Shown piece after piece: positions 47,846 to 59,690 of a stretch of DNA of 64,000 bases; the stretch's first letter is position 1; every line of letters starts with the position of its first letter. Position numbers and translations under genes: made by a program. The stretch is taken from contig CATQJL010000305.1 in the NCBI GenBank assembly GCA_958299035.1, forward strand, positions 71,454,792 to 71,518,791. Direction: 5' to 3'. The notes under the pieces are model-generated. The model was not told the DNA's origin and did no database searches. It saw nothing but the letters and a program-made list of their open reading frames with translations. The stretch comes from Cylicocyclus nassatus (Eukaryota > Nematoda > Chromadorea > Rhabditida > Strongylidae).

Positions 47846-48721
47846 TTGGGTTGTTCCGAAAGTTTTGTTGGTTTTTTCAAACCACTTTAAAACCACGCAC
47901 AATAAAGACCTGAGTGTGTTTCAAAATGCATTCGATTTAGCATTTCCTTCTCTTTCTCAAGGGTATATTTTCCTACCACAATATTGCATGCTTTTTTTGA
48001 TAATTGTCAATATTCTCCACCCGTCAATTTTACCTCAAAGTTAGGCTAATTTTTAAAAATTTCATTCCAAAGTTTCGAAAAGGGTTAAGCATGGTCAAAT
48101 AGAGCAGTTCCCGGACTACAAGGATGTATTTTTAGATTCTCCTAATCTGCTGTTTTTTAGCTTTAAAAATTTATTTTTCCGAAAGTCTCGATTTTTGGCA
48201 AAGTCATGAAACATGCAACTGCATCAAATACACGGAAGCTTTTGAATTTTTGCGTATTGAAACATGATTCTTACTAAACATTATTTATGCAACATAGCCA
48301 ATCTTGATTCGCTTTGAAAAGCAGCTTTTTGGAATTTTTGGTACTTTTACGTGTTAAACTTAATCATGAAGCCGCGGTTTTTATTGAATAAATAATTATA
48401 ACGGACTTGGTAAACGCGGCCCACGTAATCTAAAAAGATTACAATGTAGCCAAAGGTTTTCTCTACATAACAGTCACCAGCATTCTTCGAAAATATCAGG
48501 ACAAAAATTCTAAAAATTCAGAAAGATTTGGCACAACTGCTGAGGTGCTCAAAAAGCCGTGGTGATAACATCGCAAAGACGGGGTAGATCAGAAAACAAA
48601 TACAGCTATAAGAAAGAGGATAAAAATTTAAATAGAACGACATCTAGGTCGTTCATGGGTTGCTGTTCGTAAGATTTAGTGAGCGATGAAAGAAACCGAC
48701 AAAACTTTCGGGTCAACCTAA
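47846..48721. mobile_element. Mariner-like element, 876 bp, decayed
   Basis: The left end TTGGGTTGTTCCGAAAGTTT is mirrored by the right end AAACTTTCGGGTCAACCTAA, with TA outside both ends. The terminus sequence differs from the mariner at 5539 after TTAGGTTG, so it is a second subfamily. No intact transposase; too short to be autonomous. Confidence 0.83.
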
Positions 48722-48833
48722 TATATATGAATGCCGCAAATTTTCCTCAATTTTCGACTTTAACTGTTCAACGAAAGTGAATGAAGATTGTGATTTATAC
48801 TACATTTAATAGGATGTGTTTGTCCCTCATAAC

Positions 48834-49689
48834 CAGGGCTCGGCACGAGGTGGCTTTTTTAATTTTTCAAAAACGAAGTCCCCGTAGACTTTGGCACAAA
48901 AATACGACACCACCTAAGGCGCGACCATGAATGGATCAAAACGAATAACGAAAAATAATGAAACAAAACATAAAAACAAGAAACAAAACATAAAAACAAC
49001 ATTGAACAGACGAAAGAGAACTGAATAAGTTCTTATTCTCCGAATTGGCGGATTGCTATGCCCGGCGCACACCCTTGTGCGCTTGGAGCAGGCTTGCCGC
49101 TGCCATACAAAATATTTGATGGGCTGTAACTGGGCGAGGAAGAGGAGATTTAGGAAGATTCAAAAACTCCGTTGTAGGGTTCTTAATGTAGAACAAACTT
49201 ATGTTAAACATGTGAGAAAGTTATGTGAAAAAGGAGAATTTGTGACTTTTCTTTTTACAGCCACCTCAGGTGGCTGTCCAGGTGGTTGGAAAGCCACCTA
49301 ACTCCGAAGAAAGTTTGTCACGCCTTCAGTTCACATAATTTTTCCATAAATTTTCGCACATGGTCCTAACTCCCTATTGCCCATCTAAACACCGACTTTG
49401 GTGACATTTCACTTTCTCTTCGTTGTAAACAAGTCTTTTGTTTATTTCGGGTCGGGTTTGAATTCGCGCGCTTAACCGGCGAACATGTTGTAACAGAAAA
49501 TTTTGGTTTTTGCAGATCGATAAGGCGGAAATGAGAACTTGCGTCTTGTATAGAAGATGGGTGACATAAAGGCGAAGGCGATTGTGCGTGGGCGGAGAAG
49601 GGGGGGGGTCCGCTTCAACGATATTCCCCTTGCTTTTTATTTCAAAACGATATCCAGCTTGCCCTATCAGCCACCTGTGCCGAGCCCTG
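48834..49689. mobile_element. hAT-like element, 856 bp, exact 8-bp target duplication
   Basis: Starts CAGGGCTCGGCACGAGGTGG and ends CCACCTGTGCCGAGCCCTG. CTCATAAC occurs immediately outside both ends (48826-48833 and 49690-49697). There is no transposase; the 82- to 109-codon frames inside show no hAT dimerisation motif. The exact duplication suggests a relatively recent insertion. Confidence 0.92.
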
Positions 49690-49706
49690 CTCATAACAGC
49701 CATCTA

Positions 49707-50167
49707 ACAAGGAAAGGATACTTGGTGACCGTGTCCATTTGTAATGTTTGTGTATCAGAAAATGCGCCTTTTAATGCTGGTTCGGATACTATCTTCAGTA
49801 TCTGCGAAACGATAACCTGCATGGAGTCATGATTATTTTTCCATGAATAAATTGCGCTACTGCGGAGGGTAAAAATCATCATTAAAAAATTTTCTTTCCT
49901 TTTTAAATGCTGAATATGATTCGAATAAGTAAAATACAAAAGTTTTTGGGATTCCCTTCGATAGCTTTAAACGGTAACTTAGAACAGATTTAGTGGTTTT
50001 TAAATACCTAAAAATACGCAAATTTTCTACGAAAAAATTTTCATAACTTTCTTCAGAAGATCGTTTCGCAGATATCGAGCACAGTTTCAAAATTAGCGTT
50101 TCGAGATGCATCTTAAAGTATACATTGCATTCCAAACGGCCACGGTCACCGAGTATCCTTTCCTTGT
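49707..50167. mobile_element. ~460-bp MITE, copy D (ACAAGG family, diverged stem)
   Basis: ACAAGGAAAGGATACTTGGT (GACCGTG follows) at 49707 is inverted at 50140-50167 (CACGGTCACCGAGTATCCTT then TCCTTGT). The inner TATCTGCGAAACGAT at about 49798 mirrors ATCGTTTCGCAGATATC at 50063. The length (461 bp) and architecture equal copies A-C, though the sub-terminal words differ. It begins 10 bp after the target duplication of the preceding hAT element. Confidence 0.72.
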
Positions 50168-53076
50168 AAGCTTCACGTCATTTTGAGATAAACAATTATT
50201 TTGAACCGACGTTCTTTCTTCTGTTCGCCATGCTGTCAGTTTAATAAATTCCAAGATCCTGCCGCATTATCAGGCTAGAACATTCAGCCAAACCCATCAG
50301 TACTCTGATAAGAGTTGAAAAAGCCCTTTATCATTAGTAAGTATCGCCCTATCCTGTCTTGGTAATCTACAAGCCTTTTGACGGGTCATTTTCAAGGAGA
50401 ATGGAAGAAAATGAGAGGAAGGAAAACTATTTGATGATGCTCATTGAGAGTTGTAAAACATACACACACATACACATGGTCACGAGGCTTATCAAAATTT
50501 TATTTAAAAAAATGCCACTTTCACCTTTTGCGACTTCAAAATTGCCATCTTTGAGACTTAAGTGTCTTCGTTGCCTTTAACGCTACTCCTTACTTGTTAC
50601 ATTACTGTCCGCGAGCCATGCAGCGATCTCACAGCTAACACTGCATATTTTACAGGTATACCCTCATCGATGTGAAGAGAGTAACGGTTTGAACGCGAAA
50701 TTGTCTCCAGGCATCTACGATGGACGACTATACAATGATCTCGACTGAGTGGTATGACATAGAGAACGCCGTTACCGAACGTTTCCTGCTTTGAAGCATA
50801 GACGTTGAAGTAATAAAATAATAATTTTGCGTAGAAAGATACTGCAGTCTGTTCACTTGTAGCCATAAGGATCCATCGCTTACGCATGATTACTGTTCCA
50901 TTTGCAAAAAGCTATAAAAAAGAACGCTTCAAGTTTTCATCTACCCTTTTTGTGATACTTATAACAGCAAATATAGTAGTTGTATTCTCGATTGTGTTCA
51001 ACTCTAGGCCCCCTTGTCTGCAAGGATTCTAAATGGTTTATTGGATGGATTCTGCAACAAAGAATTTATTTATGATCTTGTATTCCTACGGATTAAATGT
51101 TCAAAAATTTTATGTAAAAACGCGATGTACCTAAATAAAGATTCATCTTGACTTCGGAGTACTCTGGACTTTCGTTGCACGATGAATAAATCTAATTGCA
51201 TGAGCAAGCGCAGAAAAATTCTGACGCAGATCGTCATGCAATACAGGGACAAGAAAAATTTTACTAGCGCAAGCAAGTCCAAAGTCAATTGATGCATCTA
51301 AACAAATAAGCTATCCATTTCCAAAAATCAAAATTCGGCCGAAAGCGTTTCATTCATGAATCAAGCAAATTGAGTGGGTTTCAATAGCAATTTGAGGTGA
51401 ATACGTGAGTAATCATAGAAGACGAAAATTGCAACCCTTCAATAAGAGGTGATTAATAACTGCGTAACAACATCTACTGACCATTAGCATGTATGTGTAA
51501 AGACAAAAACGTTAAGCAAAGGAAGTGTTTTTATGTGTCGACATTTTAAGTATGGAAGCCTGCTCTAAGTTCTTATAATGCTAAATATCGAGTTCGCGCA
51601 AAATGCTTGAGTTTTCAATACACATGCAAATGCTGCAAAGGATTTTGTGGAGTCATTTGTATTTAATATGCTTGATGACACGCTACTTGACGGCTTGCTA
51701 GACCAGAACCTGCTCATGTCAGCAATTTTCCCCTTTTCTTCGTCGCTCTTGTTTTGATTGGATATGTAGAAGTTAGTAGAACACATTCCAGCTTATCACG
51801 CTGAAAGAGGTCTTATTGGAAAACGGGTTTACTGAAAAGTTAGTAGTAAGTGTTGTCGGTTGCAGAGCATTATAAGCAAATCACGTTGAGTTCAAATGAG
51901 TCGAGGATATACATACATATCATCTACTGTTATTAGGATACTTGTAAACGCTATGTACACTTTGCCTAATAAGCCGATCTGTTCTTCCCTAATTGTATTA
52001 GATTGGCGGATAAATTCTATTACACTTTCATTCTTATTTCTTAGAAATCTGAGAAACTTTCAAAAATTCTTATGTTCAAGGAGCGTTGGCTGGGTGCAAA
52101 GGTCAACCCACCGGTATTGTCAGATCCGTGGTCCGTGCGCAAAGCACCCAGTTTATCGTTAATACGTTTTATGAACATTTTTGTCAACGGGCTGAGATTT
52201 TTCCACGTGATCAAGGAGAGCGGGCGATGTGGGATCGGGCAGGGTATGGCCCATAGTTCTTGATAGTATAAGAGGATGGCACAAGCATGTTCGCACACGT
52301 TCACATGAGCTGCATGGTACACCATGTCAACACACATTTGCATTTTGACACGAAAAACAGTTGAAAATCTACAAAAAAATTCCAGCCTCTCCGCATCGAA
52401 TCCTACACCATGCGCACAAAAAGAAAAATTTTCTACAAGTTTTCGATTTTTCAACTTATTTTTCACTTCTCGTTTTTGACATGCTAATGGCACAAAGTGC
52501 TGCCATAAAAAGAGAGTAGCAAATTATGTCTTGAAAAAATTATAGGGGCGAGAAAACACATTCAGACATGAAGAAAAAATCAAAGAAAAAACGACACTTT
52601 GATTACGCTGACAAAGTTATCGTAAACTTGCTAACTATTTGTGCATTTGCGGCGTCAGTTAAACTGTTATGTACGCCCTGTCATGCCTTTATATGCAGCA
52701 ATAGATTCTAAGGAGTTTTCAGAATTTTTTAGAATGACTCCATTTTGGATCTCCGCTTTGCACACTATGTTTGTCAGCAACTTACGAACTGTTTTTACCT
52801 CAGGGGCAGCGAAGTAAAGCTGGCGGCGGCATTTGACCGCACGGGCTTTAGACAATTGAACTCGGTTTCTCAAAGCATGGGAGGTCGGGCTGACGAGCCC
52901 ATTTTACAAAGTTGCGCTGAGGGTGTCTGCTCTGTTTAACTGGGTCTACTGATATTGGAAAATCAGTCTAGCAACTTGTGAATTGATGTATGTCTTGCAT
53001 GCGTGCGCCACTCCACAAGTGTGCTTGCGGATTGCCCATTTCAAATAATCCCTTTATTTTCTGCTTTTTGAGTATA
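50168..53076. other. Gene-poor region with weak exon candidates
   Basis: Minus-strand frames at 51070-51297, 51565-51786 and 52041-52493 (150 codons, the longest non-repeat frame) have no recognised domain. 52081-52160 carries a GC-richer block (GGGTGCAAAGGTCAACCCAC) that may be a repeat. A both-strand open region lies at 52667-52939. I cannot assemble a supported gene here. Confidence 0.35.
50597..50887 (-). CDS. Hypothetical small protein or first exon, weak
   Basis: Ninety-six codons open with a true ATG. A splice donor is possible inside (CCT|GTAAAATATG, about 77 codons in), and a TATAG-type box and A-rich leader lie upstream. The composition is ordinary for a protein (FYAKLLFYYFNVYASKQ, then VLYVIPLSRDHCIVVHRRC) but no family, signal peptide or membrane segment stands out. 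It may be chance. Confidence 0.2.
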   Translation of the reverse strand: MRKRWILMATSEQTAVSFYAKLLFYYFNVYASKQETFGNGVLYVIPLSRDHCIVVHRRCLETISRSNRYSLHIDEGIPVKYAVLAVRSLHGSRTVM

Positions 53077-53754
53077 TACAGGGTGTCTTTAAAGTACGTA
53101 TACACTGTTTGGTCGTTGATGTCTCTTTTCCCAAGAAGTCTCTTGCCTACCTCTAAGCACCATTTTGTAGAGCTGTCTACAACTTAGATTTACAGTATGG
53201 AGCGAATCACCGGTCGCTCTTCATTACTATAGGTTTACAGTAGAAATTCCAAGAAGGGTTATGAGCAATCAAGAACATTATTCGCCTCAGAAGGCAAGCC
53301 AAAGAGCCAGAGAACTTTCATGCCAGGCCAATTAAAGCCGCTAAAAATATGATTTTTGCACTTTAGCAATGCTTCCTTCATAAGTTACGTCAAGTAGACC
53401 GCAATAGCTGTTTTTACAAGATTCCATAAAATCGAGATTACACCATTTTAAAAGCTCTGCAAACTCGTAAAAAGTTCACTAATAAAATCAGCAATCTTGA
53501 AAACCCTAATACACCACTTTTCAGATTTTTTGGAAACTTTTTTTTTGAAACAAGGCAAATCCGTAATGACGCTATAAGCTGAGAGTTCCTACCGTAATCT
53601 TACAGTAGCGAAGAATGATCCGTGAGTTGCTCCATACTGTAAATCTAAGTTGAAGCCAGCTCTACAAAATGGTGCTTAGAGGTAGCCAAGAGACTTCTTG
53701 GAAAAGGAGATATTAACGATCAAACAGTTATACATACTTTATGGACACCCTGTA
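53077..53754. mobile_element. TIR element, copy 2 (TACAGGGTGTC), complete, 678 bp
   Basis: TACAGGGTGTCTTTAAAGTA at 53077 is mirrored by TACTTTATGGACACCCTGTA at 53735-53754. The arms continue inward for about 180 bp (GTAGAGCTGTCTACAACTTA against AAGTTGAAGCCAGCTCTACA; GATTTACAGTATGGAGCGAA against TTGCTCCATACTGTAAATCT). TACAGGGTGTC is a usual terminus of Tc1/mariner-related elements. No transposase frame. Confidence 0.88.
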
Positions 53755-53870
53755 TAAGTACTGCACTGTGTAATCATTCCTGATTATTTTGTTTACAACG
53801 AACAGGCTTTTCGTACTGGGGAGCCATGGGGCCTTCCCATAGAATGTGTAAACTCTATGGTTAGTTGCAG

Positions 53871-54161
53871 AGACTTGAATATGCATGCGTTATATCTTCC
53901 CTTCACTTCGCCCATGAACAGATGAAGTGCAGATGGGTGTGCAAGATCAAAACCCCAATAATGCGATTTGCAGCGGATACCTGTGCTATTGAAGATTTGC
54001 GCAAATCCCATCTCGACGACAGGGCTGCGTACACATATGGAATTCGTAACGGGCCTACATTGACATGCTCTTTCAAACTAAGCCGAGATGGTCTACACTG
54101 TAAACTGACTTATTATGCCGCTTGTCATAGAGATGGCATTTTCATTCCACCTGTTCTTTGA
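53871..54161 (+). CDS. Possible terminal exon, cysteine-containing, unrecognised
   Basis: A TTAGTTGCAG acceptor opens a 96-codon stretch ending in TGA at 54161. It contains seven cysteines (KCRWVCKIKT, TCAIEDLRK, TCSFKLSRDGLHCKLTYY, ACHRDG) and ends GIFIPPVL. The even spread of residues and the acceptor are coding-like, and no repeat is seen in it. Upstream exons were not identified; the element at 53077-53754 lies just before. I do not recognise the family. Confidence 0.33.
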   Translation, partial: RLEYACVISSLHFAHEQMKCRWVCKIKTPIMRFAADTCAIEDLRKSHLDDRAAYTYGIRNGPTLTCSFKLSRDGLHCKLTYYAACHRDGIFIPPVL

Positions 54162-57100
54162 ATATATTTGCTTGTTTTGGGTGGAACTCGTTGAAAAAGT
54201 TCCTCAAACATGGCTATTTTCCATTATCTTATCATGATACTGTCGTGACACACCAACCAAACAACACTTTTCAAATCACCTGGCTGTAACGAATTCCGTC
54301 TCCTGCTGCACTTTTCAAACTTTCTACATCCAAATAGTCCAAATATAACAGCAGACACCTGGATTTTGACGGAATAAAGAGCATGCTCAGTGCTTGTTGT
54401 GACAAACATCGAGGACAAAGATTGATCAATGGTTAAGATTATTCTCCTACGCAGCTTCTAACAGTTTTAATTGGAGCTCTTGTATTTATTGTGAATGACA
54501 GAATTTCTCTTCTAATCCGGGGACAAGACTACCTTTCATACAATCCTAAATTGGACATCTTTTGACTTTTCACGTGTTATGGCGAATCAACAACGTCATA
54601 TCATTTCTTTGATTGTTGATAAATATTAAAAAGAAACGTAGGCACTTCCTTGCCAGAGAATCGGAATTGCTGAGTGCGAGTGTTACTGTAACTGGTGAGG
54701 GTCTAGTAGATCTGCTCATGAACTTGCCGCCCTTACAACAAAATGTATGGTGGAATAAGCAAGTGCAAACAAGAAGAAACCGATGTATGAATGATGTAGG
54801 GCTAACTACAGGATTTACAGTGATCAATGTCTAGTAATGACCAAGATGCGTAACTATTAGTATGGAAAGGAAACCTGGTGATAGAGACAGATGCGATATG
54901 ATTGTAGAACTTTTTACACTCCATTTCCAGATCTGTCTTCATTGTCCAACGTTTTTTCACAAAAAACTGTATAATTAAAGTATTATCTTGGATTTCAAGT
55001 CGTATCTGCCAGATTGAGGAAAGCTTTTTAGGGCCCAATGCTCCCAAAAAAATCATTGACTTCTCAAAGAAAAGTCAAGATGAAAATATAGAGATATACT
55101 GTATTCCAAGAATCCCGGTACGTAATTCTACTTCCTAGACCAATCGCTTTACAATAAACATGCGATATTTTCAGACTGCAGACCATTTATAGTGGCAGAA
55201 CTATGAGATTAATTGCTCGACAAGACCTCGTAGATTATAGCATCATAGATGTATTATTTGCATATTATATTTATAGTCTCGTCTAGAGTGTTGTGAGCTG
55301 AAAATACATCATTTTTCTATTAATAGAACTAAGTGTGATGTGAAAACTGTACTTTACTTTTGCAAGTCCCTTCAAACTATGCAGATTTCTGCAATCCTTC
55401 CTAATATTCATTTCTGAGGCCTACGTCATCGCAAGCGATCTCACTCTGAATAGAACCGTTATCCATGATGTGGGATGCATCTTTTAAGGGATTATCCTCC
55501 AACGGAATGTACTGATCTTTGCTTTTAAATCTCAATTTTCCTCGAATCGGCTAGCAAGGATGATTTCCGGGCGCACAAAGTGTATCCCCAGGCCTTGCAA
55601 TATATGACGTAATTCTGGTTTGTTAGATTGCCAAAATGATATAAAACTTAATATACACCTGTTTTTATAGACGATTTATAAAATGATCTCCTATAGTTCA
55701 AATTTTGAAATACATTGAAATATTTGGAATGTGCAACTGACGAATATCATGGGGCATTTTTACTACTTTACTTTCAAATTTACAGGTCAAAAACCCCCGT
55801 TTATCATAATCTTCAAGTCATCTCAATGACTCCAGTTCTTCTCATTCTTACACCAAGATGAGGCCACATAGCCGTCCAGAAACTATAAAAGTAGCATCAA
55901 AACATGAGCTTTGTATTCTTGCTGTTGAAAACTATGAACTGACAACATGCCTGCAATTCGTATTCGTTACACACAAGTCAAAAATAGCATGAATGGCTCC
56001 AGATGCAAGAGGATTGTTGAGCACGTAGGATTATCGCAGGCCCATCAATGAACAAAGGAATTGTTCATAAATAGCTTAATGTCAGAGATTGTTTATGAAG
56101 GGCTACGTCACGATATGAACTCGAGTAAGTGCTGTTGCAAAGGTGTTTGTCTTCGGCTCTGGGTAGTAATACCTTCTGTGTAGATAATCTTGTGCATATT
56201 CCCAGCGAACTCTAAGTTCGTTCTGAGAGAAAGCAACCTGATGCTTGCATGGAAAAAAATGTCATAAGATAGCAGATTTCGCTGCTAATAAACGTTTTCA
56301 CCTAGAACAATGACGTTTCATGGAATTTAAATTTTTACCCAAATTCGACATACATACACAATCATTCATGGAAGATTGTAAGAAACAACGCAAATGCTAG
56401 CTTTTAATGAACAATGCTAAACAGCGTCTCTTCACGACTTACTCAACATTTCAGCTTTAGGACATGATTGGTTAGCCCAGTGTACAATCTTTTAGGGTTA
56501 AGCCAATCAAGGTTGACAGTCTTCTTCTATCTTTTCGAAACTGAAGTTTTTCAGTAATCCAATGTGTTTTACGTTTCGCTCCTGTCTCGTTTATGATGGC
56601 CTTGTCTTTGTTTTCGCTGTAGTGGACATCGTTTGGGTGCTTTGGCTTGTTAATGGCGGATGGCTATAGTTGCAGTTTTTCATATTCGTGATAGATCAAG
56701 GCGGTGTTTTGCTGTTTTGTGGTGTTGTGTTTCCTTCTGTATTTGTTACTAATCAATTCTTCATGGAGATCAATTCGTACTACTCAAGAATTTCTGGAAA
56801 AGCCCAAAATCCAGGTTCTATCTATTACCAGCTGAGAATCGATTTTTTAATCTTGAATATTTCTACTTGAAATGGTCAGATCTTCAAGGCTTGAGGAGAT
56901 AGGGCAGAAAATGCCTAGTTAAACTGATGCCCTTGCTTGAATCGCTGTTAGCCATGAACGATGGCAATCCCTAGTGCTATTCACCTGGCATCTCAGCTAC
57001 CAATATGCAACCTCATCAGTTTACTAGCAGTGGGTTGTATCTTTTTCGTTTGCGATAGGTACACTACCCTGTACAAGGGGTACTTCTGCTCATACTTTAT

Positions 57101-57256
57101 TGAAATACGGTTCTTCTTCTTGTTCTTCAAAAGAATGGGACGATTGACTTATATCAACATCACTTAATGGTTTGAATGGTACACCTTGAAGATAGTGATA
57201 AAGATCTCAAATTTGAAAATTTTCATTTGAAGATATATCGCCACGGCAAAAGGCTA
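54162..57256. other. Intergenic DNA, no gene proven
   Basis: Overlapping frames on both strands at 54570-54834 (73-85 codons) and a minus-strand frame at 54224-54418 are ambiguous. The rest is AT-rich without motif. Confidence 0.4.
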
Positions 57257-57329
57257 AGCCCGATGCGAGGCTCGAACCCGCGACAGCCAGATTAAGAGTC
57301 TGGTGCTCTACCGACTGAGCTAACCGGGC
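57257..57329 (-). tRNA. tRNA-Lys (anticodon CTT)
   Basis: On the minus strand 73 nt form a complete cloverleaf. The acceptor GCCCGGT pairs with ATCGGGC (one G-T). The D arm is GCTC AGTCGGTA GAGC. The anticodon stem CCAGA/TCTGG encloses CTCTTAA, giving CTT (Lys, AAG). The T arm is GCGGG TTCGAGC CTCGC. A and B boxes are intact. The discriminator base reads T, unusual for tRNA-Lys, which normally has G. No intron, and it stands alone. Confidence 0.95.
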
Positions 57330-59059
57330 CACGATGAGTTACTTTTAACATAAAATGGAACAAGACGATTCACATCCATCCACTTCCTCCACTAGCTCCC
57401 TTCAAGAACGCTTTCGGTATCACTTTTGAGCATACACAGTCAATTGTTTCTATTAGCTTCTGCGCAGAACTATTTTGGAACAAAGCTAACCACCCACACA
57501 AAGTTTGACGTGTCGATCTTTGACGTCGATTTAAAATAATTTTAGAATCTTTGCAAATTTCTGCAACTCTAAAGATCTTCATTGCAATAAACATGTCAAT
57601 ACATGTCTATGACGTGCATAACAGGTTTGGCGTTTTCTCCGCATTTCAACGTGCAAAATGGAATCGCGGCCACGTGCCAAATTGCCTAAACATGTTACAA
57701 TATGAAAGCACAGCTGCAAAGACAAGTCGCAAATCTGCAGACCTGTTGTCCACACATTCCGGTCTCCGTTAGATTATTTCTTTGGTGTGTAACAATAAAT
57801 CATTTTCTCAACAACAATCAACTCTTCAAATTGTTCTTCACTGGCGATCACGAATATATACACTGGACGAACAATGAATGCATTTTCTTTATTTGCTTCT
57901 TTCTACGAAATCGAAAACGTGAAAAGACTAACGATTAATAGCCAACCAGTAGTGGCTCTTCCTTCGTTGAACAAAAATCAATGGAAAGAACTCTCTGCCA
58001 GCCTGCTGTGCCAGTGAACAATACCACATAGACAAAATCGTGGAAAAAATTTTGATCCCATACCGTGCTACCGTATTCCTATGCGACTTACGTAATAAGG
58101 AGTTTCTAGCTCAAAAATCTGTGTTATCGACCTGAATTAAGGCAATGTATTGGACCTTCCACTAGTCAGATTCGGGAAAGCATGACTTACGATAACCGCT
58201 TAATCTGAGGATGTATGGAGTTTGTACGTTACGATTACAGTGAGAAATGATTTACATATTTCAAGCATGTGATATCTAATAGCGAGGATCGTCTACTTCA
58301 AACTAGTGGTCACTCGCCTCAGGCGACTTTGGCCGTCTTTCAAGCCTAAAGAGATGTTGTTCTATATTAGTTTCTTACACTAATCGTAGTCAGTAGGCTT
58401 TTGATCCTAATTTCGTAAACGTGACTATAACATAGCTGATTATCTGGCATCTCTCAGAACTTATTGGAAAATAGCTGGCTTTTCCGGTCCAGCCCGGGCC
58501 GTTGTTCACTGAGGATAGATGAATGCTGTTTTGGTCCCAGCATAATACTGGAGACCCCCTCCCCCACTTCCTTATGGAGGACGTACCTTGGAACATCTCC
58601 ACATAACTTCACCGCATCTTCGCGATCCTGAGTCCAAAATGAGCTCCCCGGGTGTATGTCAAGAGGCGCGATTTTTATTGCCAGATGGACACCAAATAGC
58701 ACATAATAAGAGGTTTGTAACATTCTAAAAGTATTTGAAATTCAGGTGAAGATATATTAGATAGTTGCAAGAGTTGCTTAATCTTGGTGCTTTGGTATCA
58801 ATTCAAAACAGCAATTTTGAAGATCAAAAACTCATAAAAATGCAGTTAAGAACAAATTCGTAAATATTTCGGTCCGTTTTTCAGCAAAAGCCACCAAACT
58901 CAGCAAGTGGTAACCTCAGACAGATAGTAAGCCAACGCACTTCATCTGGTACTTTTTGATGACTCGCAAAACGCTAAACTGCAGTTTCAATTTGCTGACA
59001 GCTGGAGAAATCGCGCCTCTTCCGTCTCCCGAGCTTTCCCACCCCCCCCCCCATTAATA
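57330..59059. other. Intergenic DNA, no gene seen
   Basis: Frames of up to 89 codons occur on both strands (57370-57938 and 58390-58723), without motif or splice support. A C10 tract sits near 59041. Confidence 0.45.
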
Positions 59060-59300
59060 TGATCATGGGAAAATGCGTTGAGAACATGATAAGCCTTCAT
59101 GTCTATAAATACGTGAAGAAATCAAATGATCAATACAATGGCCCGACGAATCGCCGCGAAAAGTAGCGCTAAACAGCCTCTGGGGTCGAAGACATATGTG
59201 TTCGAAATTTCAGCTCAATTGGTTCATTGGCGGGCGTTTCTATAACGAACGAACAACTAAACGAAACACTTACAAAGTTTGAGGTTTTATAAATATATGC
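59060..59300. repeat. Dispersed repeat unit 1 (TTTCAGCTCAAT family)
   Basis: Carries GCCCGACGAATCGCCGCGAA, AAAGTAGCGCTAAAC, GAAATTTCAGCTCAATTGGT, GGCGTTTCTATAACGAACGA and a TATAAATATATG tail. It is collinear with unit 2. The order and A/T tail recall the 3' end of RTE-type retroposons (inference). Confidence 0.7.
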
Positions 59301-59445
59301 TGTTAGCCCCGGTCTCACCCGGGCTCCAAATTAGTTTAGCTAACAGAACGTGTGAACTTACGCTTCTGGACTTCTTCAAACATCTGCAAAAACGCTGTAA
59401 GACGAATTGCATCCTCCGACTTTGAGAATGAAATTGATTATGGAA

Positions 59446-59690
59446 AAATGGTCGGTTGGAGCATGAAAAGTTTTCATTTTCCTAAATATGAGTGAACAAA
59501 TCAATGAATCTTGGAAGGGCCCAGTGAATCGCCCGAAAAGTAGCCCTAAACCACCGCCGGGGTCAAAAACATGTATGCGAAATTTCAGCTCAATCGGTTC
59601 AACGACTGGCGTTTCCATAACGAACGAGCAATCTAACGAACATCTTCACAGACTTTGAGTTTTCCATATATAGATGTATAGATAAAAAGG
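59446..59690. repeat. Dispersed repeat unit 2 (TTTCAGCTCAAT family)
   Basis: Carries GGGCCCAGTGAATCGCCCGA, AAAGTAGCCCTAAAC, GAAATTTCAGCTCAATCGGT, GGCGTTTCCATAACGAACGA and a CATATATAGATGTATAGATA tail. It has the same orientation as unit 1, about 385 bp apart and roughly 75 % alike by eye. Open frames across it are not genes. Confidence 0.7.

Noticed and set aside
52041..52493. 150-codon minus-strand frame
   Set aside because: Long for this DNA but with no motif, signal peptide or splice evidence; left as part of a gene-poor region.
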